Assembly: GCF_016234775.1 (NCBI RefSeq)
Contig: NZ_JACRAH010000018.1
Location: 1 to 64,000 of the forward strand
Source: Aquabacterium sp.
GTDB taxonomy: Bacteria; Pseudomonadota; Gammaproteobacteria; Burkholderiales; Burkholderiaceae_C
Direction: 5' to 3'
Length of the DNA stretch: 64,000 nt
The translations under genes were made by a program, and so were the position numbers. The notes under the pieces were generated by a model. The model saw only the letters and a list, made by a program, of their open reading frames with translations. It was not told the origin of the DNA and ran no database searches. Each line of letters begins with the position of its first letter. Position 1 is the stretch's first letter. This document shows positions 8,190-20,234 of the stretch, piece by piece.

Positions 8190-9728
8190 ATGAGAAAGCT
8201 CATTGCGTCCCTCGCGCTGGGGCTGGCCGCCTTCGGTCTACTGGGCGTTTCGCACGCTCAGGACACCGCGGCGTCCGCGCCCGTAGCCGCTTCGGCTGCC
8301 GCTGAAGCCACTGCACCTGCATCGGCACCCGATGCAGCCCCCGCTGCGGAAGCAGCCGCATCGGAAGCAGCGCCTGCCGCTGCCCCGGCCCCCGTCCCCA
8401 ACAAGGGCGACACCACCTGGATGATGGTCTCCACCCTGCTGGTGATTCTGATGACCGTGCCCGGCCTGGCCCTGTTCTACGGCGGCCTGGTGCGCAGCAA
8501 GAACATGCTGTCCGTGCTGATGCAGGTGATGGTCACCTTCTCGCTGATCGTCGTGTTGTGGTTCGTTTACGGCTACAGCCTGGCTTTCACCGAAGGTAAC
8601 GCCTTCATCGGTGGCCTGGACCGCCTGTTCATGAAGGGCGTCTGGGACAACGCGGCCGGCACCTTCGCCAACGCTGCCACGTTCAGCAAGGGCGTCTACA
8701 TCCCCGAGATCGTGTTCGCTGCCTTCCAGGCCACGTTCGCCGGCATCACCTGCTGCCTGATCGTCGGCGCCTTCGCTGAACGCATCAAGTTCTCGGCAGT
8801 GCTGTTGTTCATGGTGCTGTGGTTCACCTTCAGCTACGCCCCGATCGCGCACATGGTCTGGTTCTGGATGGGCCCTGACGCTTATGCCTCCAAGGATGTG
8901 GTCGACGCCATGAATGGCAAGGCCGGTCTGATCTGGCAATGGGGCGCGTTGGACTTCGCAGGCGGTACCGTGGTGCACATCAACGCCGCTGTGGCTGGCC
9001 TGGTTGGCTCCTACATGGTCGGCAAGCGCATCGGCTACGGCAAGGAAGCCTTCACCCCTCACTCGCTGACGCTGACCATGGTTGGTGCCTCGCTGCTGTG
9101 GGTGGGCTGGTTCGGCTTCAACGCCGGCTCTGCCCTGGAAGCCAACGGTTTCGCTGCCCTGGCCTTCATCAACACCTTCGTCGCCACCGCAGCCGCTGTG
9201 CTGGGCTGGTGCCTGGGTGAAGGTCTGCTCAAGGGCAAGGCTTCGATGCTGGGTGCCGCTTCGGGTGCCGTGGCCGGTCTGGTTGCCATCACGCCTGCTG
9301 CTGGTAACGTCGGTATCGGCGGTGCCGTGATCATCGGCCTGCTGGCTGGTCTGATCTGCCTGTGGGGTGTGACTGGCCTGAAGAAGCTGCTGGGTGCAGA
9401 CGACTCCCTGGACGTGTTCGGCGTGCACGGCGTCGGCGGCATCTTCGGTGCCCTGGTGACCGGCGTGTTCAACTCGCCCAACCTGGGTGGCCCCAGCGCC
9501 GTGGCTGACTGGACGACGGTGGCGATGATCGCCCCTGGCGACTACTCGATCGGCGCCCAGGTGCTGACTCAGGCCAAGGCTGTCGGCCTGACCATCGTGT
9601 GGTCGGCTGTGGTCTCCCTGATCGCCTACAAGATCGTTGACCTGGTGATCGGCCTGCGTGTTCCTGAAGAGGAAGAGCGCGAAGGTCTGGACATCACCTC
9701 GCACGGCGAAACGGCGTATCACAAGTGA
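8190..9728 (+). CDS. amtB: Ammonium transporter
   Basis: This 512-residue Amt/MEP/Rh-family channel takes up ammonium. A cleaved signal peptide (residues 1-24, ending SHAQ) is followed by about 45 residues of Ala/Pro/Glu-rich sequence, then the eleven-helix core starting near residue 75. The family signature is present, including the twin pore histidines in APIAHMVWFW and FGVHGVGGIFG. The C-terminal tail that contacts GlnK is present. The long alanine-rich periplasmic extension is larger than in E. coli. The gene lies 103 bases after glnK, with an AGAGG Shine-Dalgarno, and ends in a clear terminator. Confidence 0.95.
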   Translation: MRKLIASLALGLAAFGLLGVSHAQDTAASAPVAASAAAEATAPASAPDAAPAAEAAASEAAPAAAPAPVPNKGDTTWMMVSTLLVILMTVPGLALFYGGLVRSKNMLSVLMQVMVTFSLIVVLWFVYGYSLAFTEGNAFIGGLDRLFMKGVWDNAAGTFANAATFSKGVYIPEIVFAAFQATFAGITCCLIVGAFAERIKFSAVLLFMVLWFTFSYAPIAHMVWFWMGPDAYASKDVVDAMNGKAGLIWQWGALDFAGGTVVHINAAVAGLVGSYMVGKRIGYGKEAFTPHSLTLTMVGASLLWVGWFGFNAGSALEANGFAALAFINTFVATAAAVLGWCLGEGLLKGKASMLGAASGAVAGLVAITPAAGNVGIGGAVIIGLLAGLICLWGVTGLKKLLGADDSLDVFGVHGVGGIFGALVTGVFNSPNLGGPSAVADWTTVAMIAPGDYSIGAQVLTQAKAVGLTIVWSAVVSLIAYKIVDLVIGLRVPEEEEREGLDITSHGETAYHK

Positions 9729-9775
9729 TGACTTGCCGGGCTGGCCCACCTGGGTTACCCCGAGCCAATTCGAAC

Positions 9776-9801
9776 AAGGCTGCCTTCGGGCAGCCTTTTT
9801 T
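9776..9801 (+). terminator. Rho-independent terminator after amtB
   Basis: A 7-bp GC-rich stem GGCTGCC (9778-9784) / GGCAGCC (9789-9795) with a TTCG loop is followed by six T residues (9796-9801). This is a textbook intrinsic terminator 50 bases after the amtB stop. Confidence 0.9.
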
Positions 9802-9947
9802 CATGGGTGCTGCCATGAATCGCCCAAGGCTGCACAAGCAACTCGTCAAAATCCCGAGCAAACAAACTTGCCACTTGAATAAGCGCGCAGGCGCCCCGAA
9901 CTTGCTACGATTCCGCTCAAACACCCTTACAACATCCCTGCTCCACC

Positions 9948-11243
9948 ATGGTCCCCCACCTGATCACCGCGCTGACCGGCCCCATCAATGAACTGGAGCA
10001 GCGCATGCTGGAGTCCGTGCCGGCCATCGAGCGCTGGTTCCGACTCGAATGGATGGAGCACACGCCACCGTTCTATACCTCCGTGGACTTGCGCAATGCG
10101 GGATTCAAGCTCGCCCCGGTGGACACCAACCTGTATCCAGGCGGCTTCAACAACCTGACGCCCGAGATGCTGCCGCTGGCTGTACAGGCTGCCATGGCCG
10201 CGATCGAAAAGATCTGCCCGGAAGCGAAGAACCTGTTGCTCATTCCGGAGAAGCACACGCGCAACACCTTCTACCTGGCCAACGTCCAGCGCCTGGTCCA
10301 GATCTTCACAACGGCTGGCCTGAACGTCCGACTGGGCACCTTGGACGAGACCATCACCGCGCCTACCGAACTGGCACTGGCAGATGGCTCGACCTTGACG
10401 CTCGAACCGCTGGTGCGCACCAAGCACCGCCTGGGTCTCAAGCATTTCGACCCTTGTACGATCCTGCTCAACAACGACCTGTCTGCAGGCATCCCGGATG
10501 TCCTGAAAGATCTGCACGAGCAATACCTGTTGCCGCCACTGCACGCGGGTTGGGCGGTGCGCCGCAAGAGCCAGCACTTCGAGGCCTATGAAGCCGTCGC
10601 CAAGAAGTTCGCCAAGCTGTTGGGCATGGACCCTTGGCTCATCAACCCCATGTACGCGGTGTGCGACGAGGTCAACTTCCAGGAAGGTACGGGCTCTGAA
10701 TGCCTGCAATCCCAGGTGGACGCCCTGCTCAACAAGATCCGCCGCAAGTACAAGGAATACGGCATCAACGAAAAGCCGTTCGTCATCGTCAAGGCCGACA
10801 ACGGCACATATGGCATGGGCATCATGACCGTGCGCGACGCCAAGGAGATCGTCGACCTCAACCGCCGCACACGCAACAAGATGTCGGTGGTCAAGGATGG
10901 CCAGGAAGTCAGCCGCGTGATCATCCAGGAGGGCGTGCCCACCTATGAGCAGATCAACGATGCCGTGGCCGAACCCGTGGTCTACATGATCGACCGCTAT
11001 GTGGTGGGCGGTTTCTACCGCGTGCACGCTGATCGCGGCATCGACGAAAACCTCAACGCCCCTGGCTCCAGCTTTGTGCCACTGGCCTTTGCCGAACAGA
11101 CGCAGTTGCCTCGTCCCGGCGTCAAACCTGGCGTCAGCGCACCGAACCGCTTCTATATGTATGGGGTTATCGGACGCCTGGCCATGCTGGCGGCCAGCTA
11201 CGAGCTGGAAGCAACGGACCCCAACGCCGAAATCTACAACTGA
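9948..11243 (+). CDS. gshA: Glutamate-cysteine ligase, proteobacterial single-domain type
   Basis: This 431-residue enzyme ligates glutamate and cysteine, the first step of glutathione synthesis. It belongs to the family found in beta- and some other proteobacteria, distinct from the E. coli type. It has the conserved N-terminal DTNLYPGGFNNL and the nucleotide-binding VKADNGTYGMGI. Length is typical. gshB lies 3.2 kb downstream on the same strand, separated by kup and a BenE-like transporter, so the two steps remain in one region but are not adjacent. Confidence 0.92.
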   Translation: MVPHLITALTGPINELEQRMLESVPAIERWFRLEWMEHTPPFYTSVDLRNAGFKLAPVDTNLYPGGFNNLTPEMLPLAVQAAMAAIEKICPEAKNLLLIPEKHTRNTFYLANVQRLVQIFTTAGLNVRLGTLDETITAPTELALADGSTLTLEPLVRTKHRLGLKHFDPCTILLNNDLSAGIPDVLKDLHEQYLLPPLHAGWAVRRKSQHFEAYEAVAKKFAKLLGMDPWLINPMYAVCDEVNFQEGTGSECLQSQVDALLNKIRRKYKEYGINEKPFVIVKADNGTYGMGIMTVRDAKEIVDLNRRTRNKMSVVKDGQEVSRVIIQEGVPTYEQINDAVAEPVVYMIDRYVVGGFYRVHADRGIDENLNAPGSSFVPLAFAEQTQLPRPGVKPGVSAPNRFYMYGVIGRLAMLAASYELEATDPNAEIYN

Positions 11244-11296
11244 CGCAAGAGCCTGGACGCCACAGGCTTCACGCCATCACTGTCGCAACGCAGCAA

Positions 11297-11349
11297 AAAG
11301 TGAGCGGAACGAGCGCAAAATGGGCGTTCTGTTGATTCGCGCTCATTTT
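11297..11349 (+). repeat. Extended hairpin immediately before kup
   Basis: AAAGTGAGCG-type bases 11297-11306 pair with CGCTCATTTT (11340-11349), and an inner stem GAACG/CGTTC (11307-11311/11325-11329) extends it. The 3-prime arm ends two bases before the GTG start of kup. The T4 tail could terminate gshA transcripts, and the fold could also occlude the kup start. Confidence 0.5.
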
Positions 11350-11351
11350 CC

Positions 11352-13238
11352 GTGCAACACAGCTCCAACGCCAAGCTCAGTGGCTCCCAACTGGCCGCCC
11401 TCACCCTCGGTGCCATCGGCATCGTCTATGGCGACATCGGCACCAGCCCGCTGTATGCCCTCAAGGAAGTCTTCGCCCACGGGCATCTGCCGCTGACGCC
11501 GGAAAACATCTACGGCATCTTGTCGATGATGTTCTGGACGCTGACCGTGGTGGTCACGCTGAAGTACGTCACGCTGATTCTGCGAGCCGACAACAATGGC
11601 GAAGGTGGCCTGATCGCCATGCTGGCCCTGGCCTCGACGGCCGTGAAGGACCGCCCCGCCCTGCGCAGTCGCCTGCTGGCCATCGGCATCTTTGGTACGG
11701 CGATCTTCTTTGGTGACGGGGTCATCACACCCGCAATCTCGGTGCTGTCTGCGGTGGAGGGCATGGAGGTGGCCGCACCCGGGCTGGAGAAGGCCGTCGT
11801 GCCCGTCACGCTCGTCGTCTTGACCCTGTTGTTCATGGTGCAAAAGCACGGCACGGGCGGCATCGGCAAGTTCTTCGGCCCCATCACCGTGCTGTGGTTC
11901 GCCGTGTTGGCGGTTCTGGGCGTCGTGCACATCGCAGACAACCCCGCCGTGCTGGCCGCCATGAGCCCGCACTATGCCTTGAGCTTCATCTACAACCACC
12001 CCCATCTGGCCTTCGTGGCACTGGGCGCCGTGATTCTGTGCGCCACGGGTGCAGAAGCCCTGTATGCCGACATGGGCCACTTCGGCAAACAGCCTATACG
12101 CCTGGCTTGGTTCGGCCTGGTGATGCCTTCGCTGGTTCTGAACTACTTCGGTCAGGGCGCCATGTTGCTGGCGCACCCTGAAAACGTCGAGAACCCCTTC
12201 TTCGAGATGGCCCCGCATTGGGCGCTGTACCCGCTGGTAGGCCTGGCTACCTGTGCCACGGTGATCGCGTCGCAAGCTTTGATCTCTGCCGCCTTCTCGG
12301 TCACCAAGCAGGTGATCCAGCTGGGTTACCTGCCTCGCTTGCGCATCCTGCACACCTCCGAGAACGAAACGGGCCAGATCTACATTCCCTTTGTGAACTG
12401 GGCGCTGTACGGCTGCATCGTGATGGCCGTGATCTTCTTTGGCTCCAGCGGCAAGCTGGCGGCGGCTTACGGCATCACCGTGACCATCGACATGCTGATC
12501 ACGACCGTGATGACCTTCTTCGTGATCCGCTTTGCCTGGAAGCTGTCGCTGCCGCTGTGTATCTTTGCCACCGGCTTCTTCTTGTTGATCGACCTGGCCT
12601 ATTTCGGCGCCAACGTGATCAAGGTGATCGATGGCGGCTGGTTCCCCTTGTTGATCGGCTTCATCATGTTCGGTTTGATGATGACCTGGAAGGAAGGCCG
12701 TGCGCTGCTCAGTGAACGCCTGCGCTCGGATGCGATTGACCTGCACCCCTTCCTGGAAGCCGTGTTCTCCAGCCCCCCTCTGCGTGTCAGCGGCACGGCC
12801 GTCTTCCTCAATGCCGATGCGGGCACCACGCCCAACGCCCTGCTGCACAACCTCAAGCACAACAAGGTTCTGCATCAGCAAAACCTGTTTGTCACGGTCA
12901 AGTCGCATGAGGTGCCCTGGATCAAGCAAAGTGAGCAGCTCGAAATCGAATCCCTGGGCAATGACTGCTGGCAAGTGATGCTCCACCTGGGCTTCAAGAA
13001 CGAGCCGGATGTGCCGGCAGCGCTCAAGCACCTCAAGGAACATGGCGTGATCCTTGATGACATGGAAACCAGTTATTTCCTGTCGCGCGACATCGTGATC
13101 CCCACCATCGGTAGCGGCATGGCGCCATGGCGCGAGAAGCTCTTTGCGAGCATGCACCGCAATGCTGCAGGCGCTGCCGACTTCCTGAGCCTGCCGACCA
13201 ACCGTGTGGTCGAACTGGGCTCCAAGGTCGAGATCTGA
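11352..13238 (+). CDS. kup: Kup-family low-affinity potassium transporter
   Basis: This 628-residue Kup/HAK/KT system potassium uptake protein has the family hallmark [13 protein letters not shown] near residue 25, about twelve membrane helices to residue 450, and a hydrophilic C-terminal domain. It is expected to act as a K+/H+ symporter in the inner membrane. The start is GTG with no recognisable Shine-Dalgarno, and no in-frame ATG lies upstream. The 3-prime arm of a hairpin ends just before it. The gene is followed directly by the BenE-like gene. Confidence 0.92.
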   Translation: MQHSSNAKLSGSQLAALTLGAIGIVYGDIGTSPLYALKEVFAHGHLPLTPENIYGILSMMFWTLTVVVTLKYVTLILRADNNGEGGLIAMLALASTAVKDRPALRSRLLAIGIFGTAIFFGDGVITPAISVLSAVEGMEVAAPGLEKAVVPVTLVVLTLLFMVQKHGTGGIGKFFGPITVLWFAVLAVLGVVHIADNPAVLAAMSPHYALSFIYNHPHLAFVALGAVILCATGAEALYADMGHFGKQPIRLAWFGLVMPSLVLNYFGQGAMLLAHPENVENPFFEMAPHWALYPLVGLATCATVIASQALISAAFSVTKQVIQLGYLPRLRILHTSENETGQIYIPFVNWALYGCIVMAVIFFGSSGKLAAAYGITVTIDMLITTVMTFFVIRFAWKLSLPLCIFATGFFLLIDLAYFGANVIKVIDGGWFPLLIGFIMFGLMMTWKEGRALLSERLRSDAIDLHPFLEAVFSSPPLRVSGTAVFLNADAGTTPNALLHNLKHNKVLHQQNLFVTVKSHEVPWIKQSEQLEIESLGNDCWQVMLHLGFKNEPDVPAALKHLKEHGVILDDMETSYFLSRDIVIPTIGSGMAPWREKLFASMHRNAAGAADFLSLPTNRVVELGSKVEI

Positions 13239-14449
13239 GCACTCACGACACGCCCGGCCCTCACCTGCTGCGGGATCTGTCTCCTGCAGCCGTGTCGGCG
13301 GGGTTCGTGGCCACGCTGGTGGGCTTCACCAGCACCATTGCCCTGATTTTTCACGCCGCACGCTCTCTGAGCGCCACGCCTGAGCAGGTCAGCTCCTGGG
13401 TGCTGGCGCTGGGCATCGGCATGGGCCTCACCACGATCGGCCTGTCGTTGTGGCAACGGGCACCGATTCTCATCACATGGTCCACACCGGGGGCCGCGGT
13501 GATCGCCAGTGCTGCCAGCGGTGTCTCCCTGGGCGAGGCCACAGGCGCATTCCTGGTCTGTGGGTTGTTGATGCTGCTGTGTGGCGTGACAGGCTGGTTC
13601 GAACGCATCATGGACCGCATCCCCGTGGCGTTGGCCTCGGCGCTGCTCGCTGGCATCCTGGCCAAATTCGCGCTGATGGCCTTTGCAGGTGGCAGCACGC
13701 ATCCGGGCCTGGTGGTGACCATGTTGCTGACCTATCTGGTGGGTAAACGCTGGTGGCCACGTTATGCGGTGCTGGGCGTGCTGATAGTGGGCACCGTCGT
13801 GGCGGCATCCCAAGGCCTGCTCAACACACATGAACTCAAGCTGGACTGGGCCAGGCCCGTGTGGGTGACGCCGCAGTGGTCCTGGCATGCGGTGATCGGC
13901 ATGGGCCTGCCGCTGTTCATCGTGACGATGGCGTCACAGGCTGTGCCCGGCGTGGCGGCCATTCGCGCGTCAGGCTATGCCGCCCCCGTGTCGCCGCTGA
14001 TGAGCTGGTCTGGTATGGCCACGCTGCTGCTGGCGCCATTTGGCGGCTACACCTTCAACCTCGCCGCCATCACAGCTGCCATCGTGCTGAGCCCGCATGC
14101 GCATGCAGACAAGGCCAGGCGCTACACCGCCGCCGTGATGGCCGGGCTGTTCTATATCGCCATGGGCGTGCTGGGCGCCGCGGTCGCTGGCCTGCTCAAT
14201 GCCTTCCCGTCAGCCCTGATCATGGGCGTGGCTGGCATGGCCTTGCTGGGCACCATTGCCAGCGGGCTCGCTGCATCGCTGCGTGAAGACCGCTTCCGCG
14301 AAGCCGCGCTTATCACGTTTCTGGTGACGCTGTCGGGCATCACGCTATTGGGCGTAGGCTCGGCCTTCTGGGGCCTGGTGGCTGGCACGCTGACCCTCTT
14401 CGTGGAAAACTTCCATACTCGCCCAGACCAGGACATCGACACACCATGA
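13235..14449 (+). CDS. BenE-family transporter (benzoate:H+ symporter-like)
   Basis: This inner-membrane protein of about 400 residues has eleven to twelve helices and BenE-family sequence throughout (for example [33 protein letters not shown] cut into helices, and the C-terminal HxHAD-like segment). Known members import benzoate with protons, but the substrate here is unknown and no aromatic-degradation gene is nearby. The start is unclear: the nearest ATG (13127) would overlap kup by 112 bases. A CTG at 13235 overlaps the kup stop, and a GTG at 13292 would trim the N-terminus. The stop overlaps gshB by 4 bases, so the two are probably coupled. Confidence 0.8.
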   Translation: MSTHDTPGPHLLRDLSPAAVSAGFVATLVGFTSTIALIFHAARSLSATPEQVSSWVLALGIGMGLTTIGLSLWQRAPILITWSTPGAAVIASAASGVSLGEATGAFLVCGLLMLLCGVTGWFERIMDRIPVALASALLAGILAKFALMAFAGGSTHPGLVVTMLLTYLVGKRWWPRYAVLGVLIVGTVVAASQGLLNTHELKLDWARPVWVTPQWSWHAVIGMGLPLFIVTMASQAVPGVAAIRASGYAAPVSPLMSWSGMATLLLAPFGGYTFNLAAITAAIVLSPHAHADKARRYTAAVMAGLFYIAMGVLGAAVAGLLNAFPSALIMGVAGMALLGTIASGLAASLREDRFREAALITFLVTLSGITLLGVGSAFWGLVAGTLTLFVENFHTRPDQDIDTP

Positions 14450-15399
14450 AGCTCCTCTTCGTTGCCGACCCGCTGCACACCTTCAAGACCTACAAGGACA
14501 GCACTTTCGCGATGATGCGTGAGGCGGCCTCGCGTGGGCACGAGCTCTGGGCTTGTGAGCAGCCTGACATCGTCTGGCAACGCGGCGGGCAGGTGCAGGC
14601 CAAGGCGCGGCGCATCACGCTGACGGGCGACGAACACGACTGGTTCATCGAACAGGAAGCCGCTGAAGTGGTGCTGGCCAGCATGAATGCGGTGCTGATG
14701 CGCAAGGACCCGCCCTTTGACGCCGAATACCTTTACACCACGCACTTGCTGACCCAGGCCGAGCGCGAAGGCGCCAGGGTGTTCAACAAGCCGCAGGCCC
14801 TGCGCGAGCACCCTGAAAAGCTGGCGATCCTCGAATTCCCGTTGTACATAGCCCCCACCTTGGTGACGCGCAGCATCGAGGCGGTTCGCGCCTTCCACGC
14901 CACGCACCAGGACATCATCCTCAAGCCACTCGATGGCATGGGTGGCGCCGGCATCTTCCGCGTGAAAGACGATGGCTTGAACCTGGGCAGCATCGCCGAG
15001 ACGCTGACAAAGGACGGCCAGCAAACCATCATGGTGCAGAAGTTCCTGCCCGCCATTGCCCAAGGTGACAAGCGCGTGCTACTGATCGACGGTGAGCCCG
15101 TGCCTTATGCGCTGGCCCGCATCCCGCAAGGTGGCGAAGTGCGTGGCAACCTGGCGGCCGGCGGCAAAGGTGTCGCTCAAGCCTTGAGCGAATCAGACTG
15201 GGCCATTGCACGCCATCTGGGCCCGATCCTGGCCGCGCGCGGTCTGCTGCTGGTAGGCCTGGACATCATCGGCGAGCAACTCACCGAGATCAACGTGACC
15301 AGCCCGACCTGCTTTCAGGAGATCACGCAGCAGACTGGCTGGGACGTGGCCAAACGCTTCATTGACGCACTGGAAGCGAAGCTCCAGACGCAGGCCTGA
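14446..15399 (+). CDS. gshB: Glutathione synthase
   Basis: This 317-residue ATP-grasp enzyme joins gamma-glutamylcysteine and glycine. It shows the prokaryotic GSH synthetase N-terminus ([19 protein letters not shown]), the ATP-binding LKPLDGMGGAGIF and the C-terminal metal and phosphate region EINVTSPTCFQEI. Length is normal. It overlaps the BenE-like gene by 4 bases and ends flush against the stop of the convergent response regulator: the two stop codons occupy 15397-15399 and 15400-15402. In many Burkholderiales a PTS EIIA-HPr-EI set follows gshB. Here that set is missing. Confidence 0.95.
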   Translation: MKLLFVADPLHTFKTYKDSTFAMMREAASRGHELWACEQPDIVWQRGGQVQAKARRITLTGDEHDWFIEQEAAEVVLASMNAVLMRKDPPFDAEYLYTTHLLTQAEREGARVFNKPQALREHPEKLAILEFPLYIAPTLVTRSIEAVRAFHATHQDIILKPLDGMGGAGIFRVKDDGLNLGSIAETLTKDGQQTIMVQKFLPAIAQGDKRVLLIDGEPVPYALARIPQGGEVRGNLAAGGKGVAQALSESDWAIARHLGPILAARGLLLVGLDIIGEQLTEINVTSPTCFQEITQQTGWDVAKRFIDALEAKLQTQA

Positions 15400-16176
15400 T
15401 CACAGCGCGCCTGGCCCCGTTGCCTTGAACTGCGAGCCAAAGCTGTTGAGCAACCCAAGGCGATTGGCTTCAAACACGGCCTCACTGCGCGAATGCACGG
15501 CCAGCTTGCCATACAGCTTCTTGATGTAGGTCTGCACCGTGTGCACGGTGATGCCTTGCTGGCGCGCGATCTCTGCGTAGGAAAAGCCCCGCGCGATGAA
15601 CTCCAGCACCTCCTGCTCGCGGCGGCTGAGCACGATGGCCACTTCCACATCGGCTGACGAGGTGTTCAACACCGATTCCGGCGACGGACTCGATGCAACT
15701 GTGCTGGCCACACCGGTCGCCCCCTTCACCACGGATGGCTGCATGCGTCGCAGCAGGTGCCGCGCAATCATCGGCGAAATCGGTGAGGCACCACGCTTGA
15801 CTGCCAGGAGGGTTTCAGCGATGTCGGCGGCCTCGTCGTCCTTGTGCACATAGCCCACGGCACCTGCCTCGATGCTGGCCAGCACATTGGCCTCGTCACC
15901 GAACATGGACACCACCAGCATGTCGCATTGCGGCCAGTGCTGGCGCACGTCTCGCATCAGCTCCAGCCCGCTGCCATCGGGCAGACCCAGATCGACCAGC
16001 AGCAGATCGGCCGTTTCCTGCTCGAACCAGGCACGCGCGGGCGCCAGCGTGCCGAACGATGCCGCCAGTTGCAATTGAGGATGCCCCCTCACGCAGGATT
16101 CCAGAAAGGTACGGGTGGCCTGGTTGTCTTCAACCAGCACCACGCGCCAGACTTCGTGTGTTGCCAATGAACTCAT
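15400..16176 (-). CDS. LuxR/NarL-type response regulator
   Basis: This 258-residue regulator has an N-terminal receiver domain (about 10-130, phospho-acceptor Asp62 in LLLVDLGLPDG, Lys in VHKDD) and a C-terminal LuxR-type helix-turn-helix (about 185-240, SRREQEVLEFIARG and TVHTVQTYIKKLY). A Ser/Thr/Val-rich linker of about 40 residues joins them. Its ATG overlaps the stop of the upstream histidine kinase by 4 bases, so the two form a translationally coupled two-component system. The target genes cannot be read from the sequence. Confidence 0.93.
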   Translation of the reverse strand: MSSLATHEVWRVVLVEDNQATRTFLESCVRGHPQLQLAASFGTLAPARAWFEQETADLLLVDLGLPDGSGLELMRDVRQHWPQCDMLVVSMFGDEANVLASIEAGAVGYVHKDDEAADIAETLLAVKRGASPISPMIARHLLRRMQPSVVKGATGVASTVASSPSPESVLNTSSADVEVAIVLSRREQEVLEFIARGFSYAEIARQQGITVHTVQTYIKKLYGKLAVHSRSEAVFEANRLGLLNSFGSQFKATGPGAL

Positions 16177-18146
16177 GCTGCGGAGGATAAATCAAGGTGC
16201 TTGTCGTGCGACATGGGCAGGATCAAGCGCAGTTCGGCGCCACCTTGCGGTGTGGTGAGAAATTCGATGCGAGCGCCGATCACGCTGGCCCTGCCACGCA
16301 TGGTCTGCATGCCCTGCCCTTCTTCTCCATCGCCACGCCAGCCTCGCCCGTTGTCGATCAGACTGACCTGCAGGTGATCACCGCAGTCTTTGGCCGACAA
16401 GGTCAGGCGCGTGGCACCCGAGTGCTGCAAGACGTTGGACAAGCCTTCAAACAGGATGTACTGCAACTGCCGCAAGGCCGGGGCCTGCCCTTGTGGCCAG
16501 GCGGGCAGATCGGTCACATCCCACACCAGCTCCAGGCCAGCGGCCTTGAGGCGAGGCGTGATACGAAAGCGCAGGCTGGCCAGCAGTCCCACCACATCAC
16601 CTGGCGGGAGGGACAGCGCATCGATCGACAGCTTGAGTTGGTCCAGTGAATCTCGCAAAGTCTGGGTGACCAGGTTCAGGTCCACTGGCTGGCTGGGGGG
16701 AGATTGCAATTGACGCAGCGCAGATGTCAAGTGCGCCCCGACGCCATCGTGCATGTCCTGCAGGATGCGGCTGCGTTCGGCAGACACGGCCTGTGCACGC
16801 TCCAGTTGCGCCAGGCGCTCGAAGCTTTCACGCAGCGCCACCTCACGTTGGGCCAGGGTGTCGGCCAGGCTGCCATTGAGGCGATTGAGCGCCCGGCGTG
16901 ATCGACCATAGTCACCAGCCAGCACGTAGAAGATGCAACTCATCATCACGGGGCTGATGTAGGGCAGCAGGTAGATCGTGTCAAAGGGCAGCAAGTTGAC
17001 CTGGAAAGCCAGGTCATGGGCGGCAGCCGGGATCAGCAAGGCACAACCACCCAGAAACCACTCCCTGTCACGCCGACGATGGCGGATCAGCCAGTAGATC
17101 GACTGCACCATGCAGACCATGAAGACGGTGTACACCAGACAAAAGGCCCGGGCAAAGCCTTCGACAGAGAAGTCGAAGTAAGTCCAGACTGGCGTTGCCG
17201 AGATCAAGACCAGCACGAACGCCTCAAAACGCCGCGATCGGCGCCCGGCAAATCGCCTGAAGAACAGGCTCATCAACAAGGCCGACCAGACCATGGTGAT
17301 GAAAGCGCCGCGCTCCCAGATCGCCGCCGGCAGAAAGGCCCGTGAGGCAACCCAAGCGGCATTACCCAGGCTCCAGAGCATGGCCGCTGCACCTTGAAAG
17401 CCGATGGCGCCCAGATCGGGATCACGCCACCACACGATGACCATGAAGACCCCCAGCGCCAGCATGGCGATGTTGGCGAAGTAGGTGCCATCCACCTGGG
17501 CCATGGTGCGCCACTTGTAAGGCTCCTCCAATTGAGCCAAAGGCCCCACGGTGATCGGCGCCAGGCCATCGCGGCTGACATAACCACTCACCACCTTGAT
17601 CTGAATGAGGTTTTCACCTTCGCGCCAGACGTTGACGGGCACCTGCACCAAGGCAGGCACGTACCAGTTTCGGGTGACGGGGTCCGACATGGAGCCCGAA
17701 TAAGCCATGGGCATGCCATTGACCCAGACCTGCGCGTTCATCACAGCCCGGGGCAAATACACAGCCCAGATGCCAGCAGGCGCCTGTGGCAGGACGACCC
17801 TGAATCGATACCACATGGCGCCGCGGTAGCCGGGATGGGTGGCGCTCCAGCGATGAGGCAGCTTCACATGCAGCCAGGGTGCCTCCTGGTCTGGCGGGGT
17901 ATCCGATCCAGGCAGGATGCAGGCCTCGTCGAGTTGGGCAGGCCGATCGAGCGTCACGGTTACAGCAGGCGCCGAACCGAACAGATGGGGCCGGCTCGCT
18001 GGCGCCCCAGGGGGCGCTGCGGCCCGGTCGATCACGGCGGCGTGTTCATGCAACATGGGCGACGCAGCCACGGCCATGCCTGCCGAACCCAGCACACACC
18101 CGATCAGCCCGAACAGGCACCAACGCAGGACCATCCAAACAAGCAT
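16173..18146 (-). CDS. Membrane sensor histidine kinase (7TM-DISM-like)
   Basis: This roughly 657-residue kinase starts at ATG 18146, which places a signal/anchor helix (MLVWMVLRWCLFGLIGCVLG) at the N-terminus. An upstream extension is open but lacks such a signal. A periplasmic beta-rich domain (about 40-190) resembles the carbohydrate-binding-like module of 7TM-DISM receptors. About seven helices follow (about 220-400). A HisKA_3 domain has the phospho-accepting histidine in LQDMHDGVGAHL, and a HATPase domain lies at the C-terminus. It pairs with the LuxR-type regulator. The signal sensed is unknown. Confidence 0.88.
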   Translation of the reverse strand: MLVWMVLRWCLFGLIGCVLGSAGMAVAASPMLHEHAAVIDRAAAPPGAPASRPHLFGSAPAVTVTLDRPAQLDEACILPGSDTPPDQEAPWLHVKLPHRWSATHPGYRGAMWYRFRVVLPQAPAGIWAVYLPRAVMNAQVWVNGMPMAYSGSMSDPVTRNWYVPALVQVPVNVWREGENLIQIKVVSGYVSRDGLAPITVGPLAQLEEPYKWRTMAQVDGTYFANIAMLALGVFMVIVWWRDPDLGAIGFQGAAAMLWSLGNAAWVASRAFLPAAIWERGAFITMVWSALLMSLFFRRFAGRRSRRFEAFVLVLISATPVWTYFDFSVEGFARAFCLVYTVFMVCMVQSIYWLIRHRRRDREWFLGGCALLIPAAAHDLAFQVNLLPFDTIYLLPYISPVMMSCIFYVLAGDYGRSRRALNRLNGSLADTLAQREVALRESFERLAQLERAQAVSAERSRILQDMHDGVGAHLTSALRQLQSPPSQPVDLNLVTQTLRDSLDQLKLSIDALSLPPGDVVGLLASLRFRITPRLKAAGLELVWDVTDLPAWPQGQAPALRQLQYILFEGLSNVLQHSGATRLTLSAKDCGDHLQVSLIDNGRGWRGDGEEGQGMQTMRGRASVIGARIEFLTTPQGGAELRLILPMSHDKHLDLSSAA

Positions 18147-18279
18147 GTGCGCATTGTCGCGCGAGCGGCGACAATAGCGGGTTACCGACACCCCCTCGAT
18201 CAGGCCCCGTGCAGACCCGCGCATCTCGAACATCACGCGCGAGGCCCCTGGAGGCCCTGAATCGACCACTGGATTTCAC

Positions 18280-20217
<1,938 letters not shown>

Positions 20218-20234
20218 GCATCACTTCCACCCAA

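Noticed and set aside
8238..9749. Long open frame on the minus strand across amtB
   Set aside because: It is the mirror of a high-GC coding gene: the amtB frame on the plus strand has clear family motifs, while the minus-strand product is His/Gln/Gly-rich without any domain.
11297..11352. A known riboswitch (such as c-di-AMP) upstream of kup
   Set aside because: The region is only about 100 bases, forms a single stem-loop and lacks any conserved riboswitch core that I can recognise.
11343..13157. A 604-residue His/Gln-rich open frame on the minus strand opposite kup
   Set aside because: Composition is a typical shadow of GC-rich codons, and kup motifs on the other strand explain the region fully.
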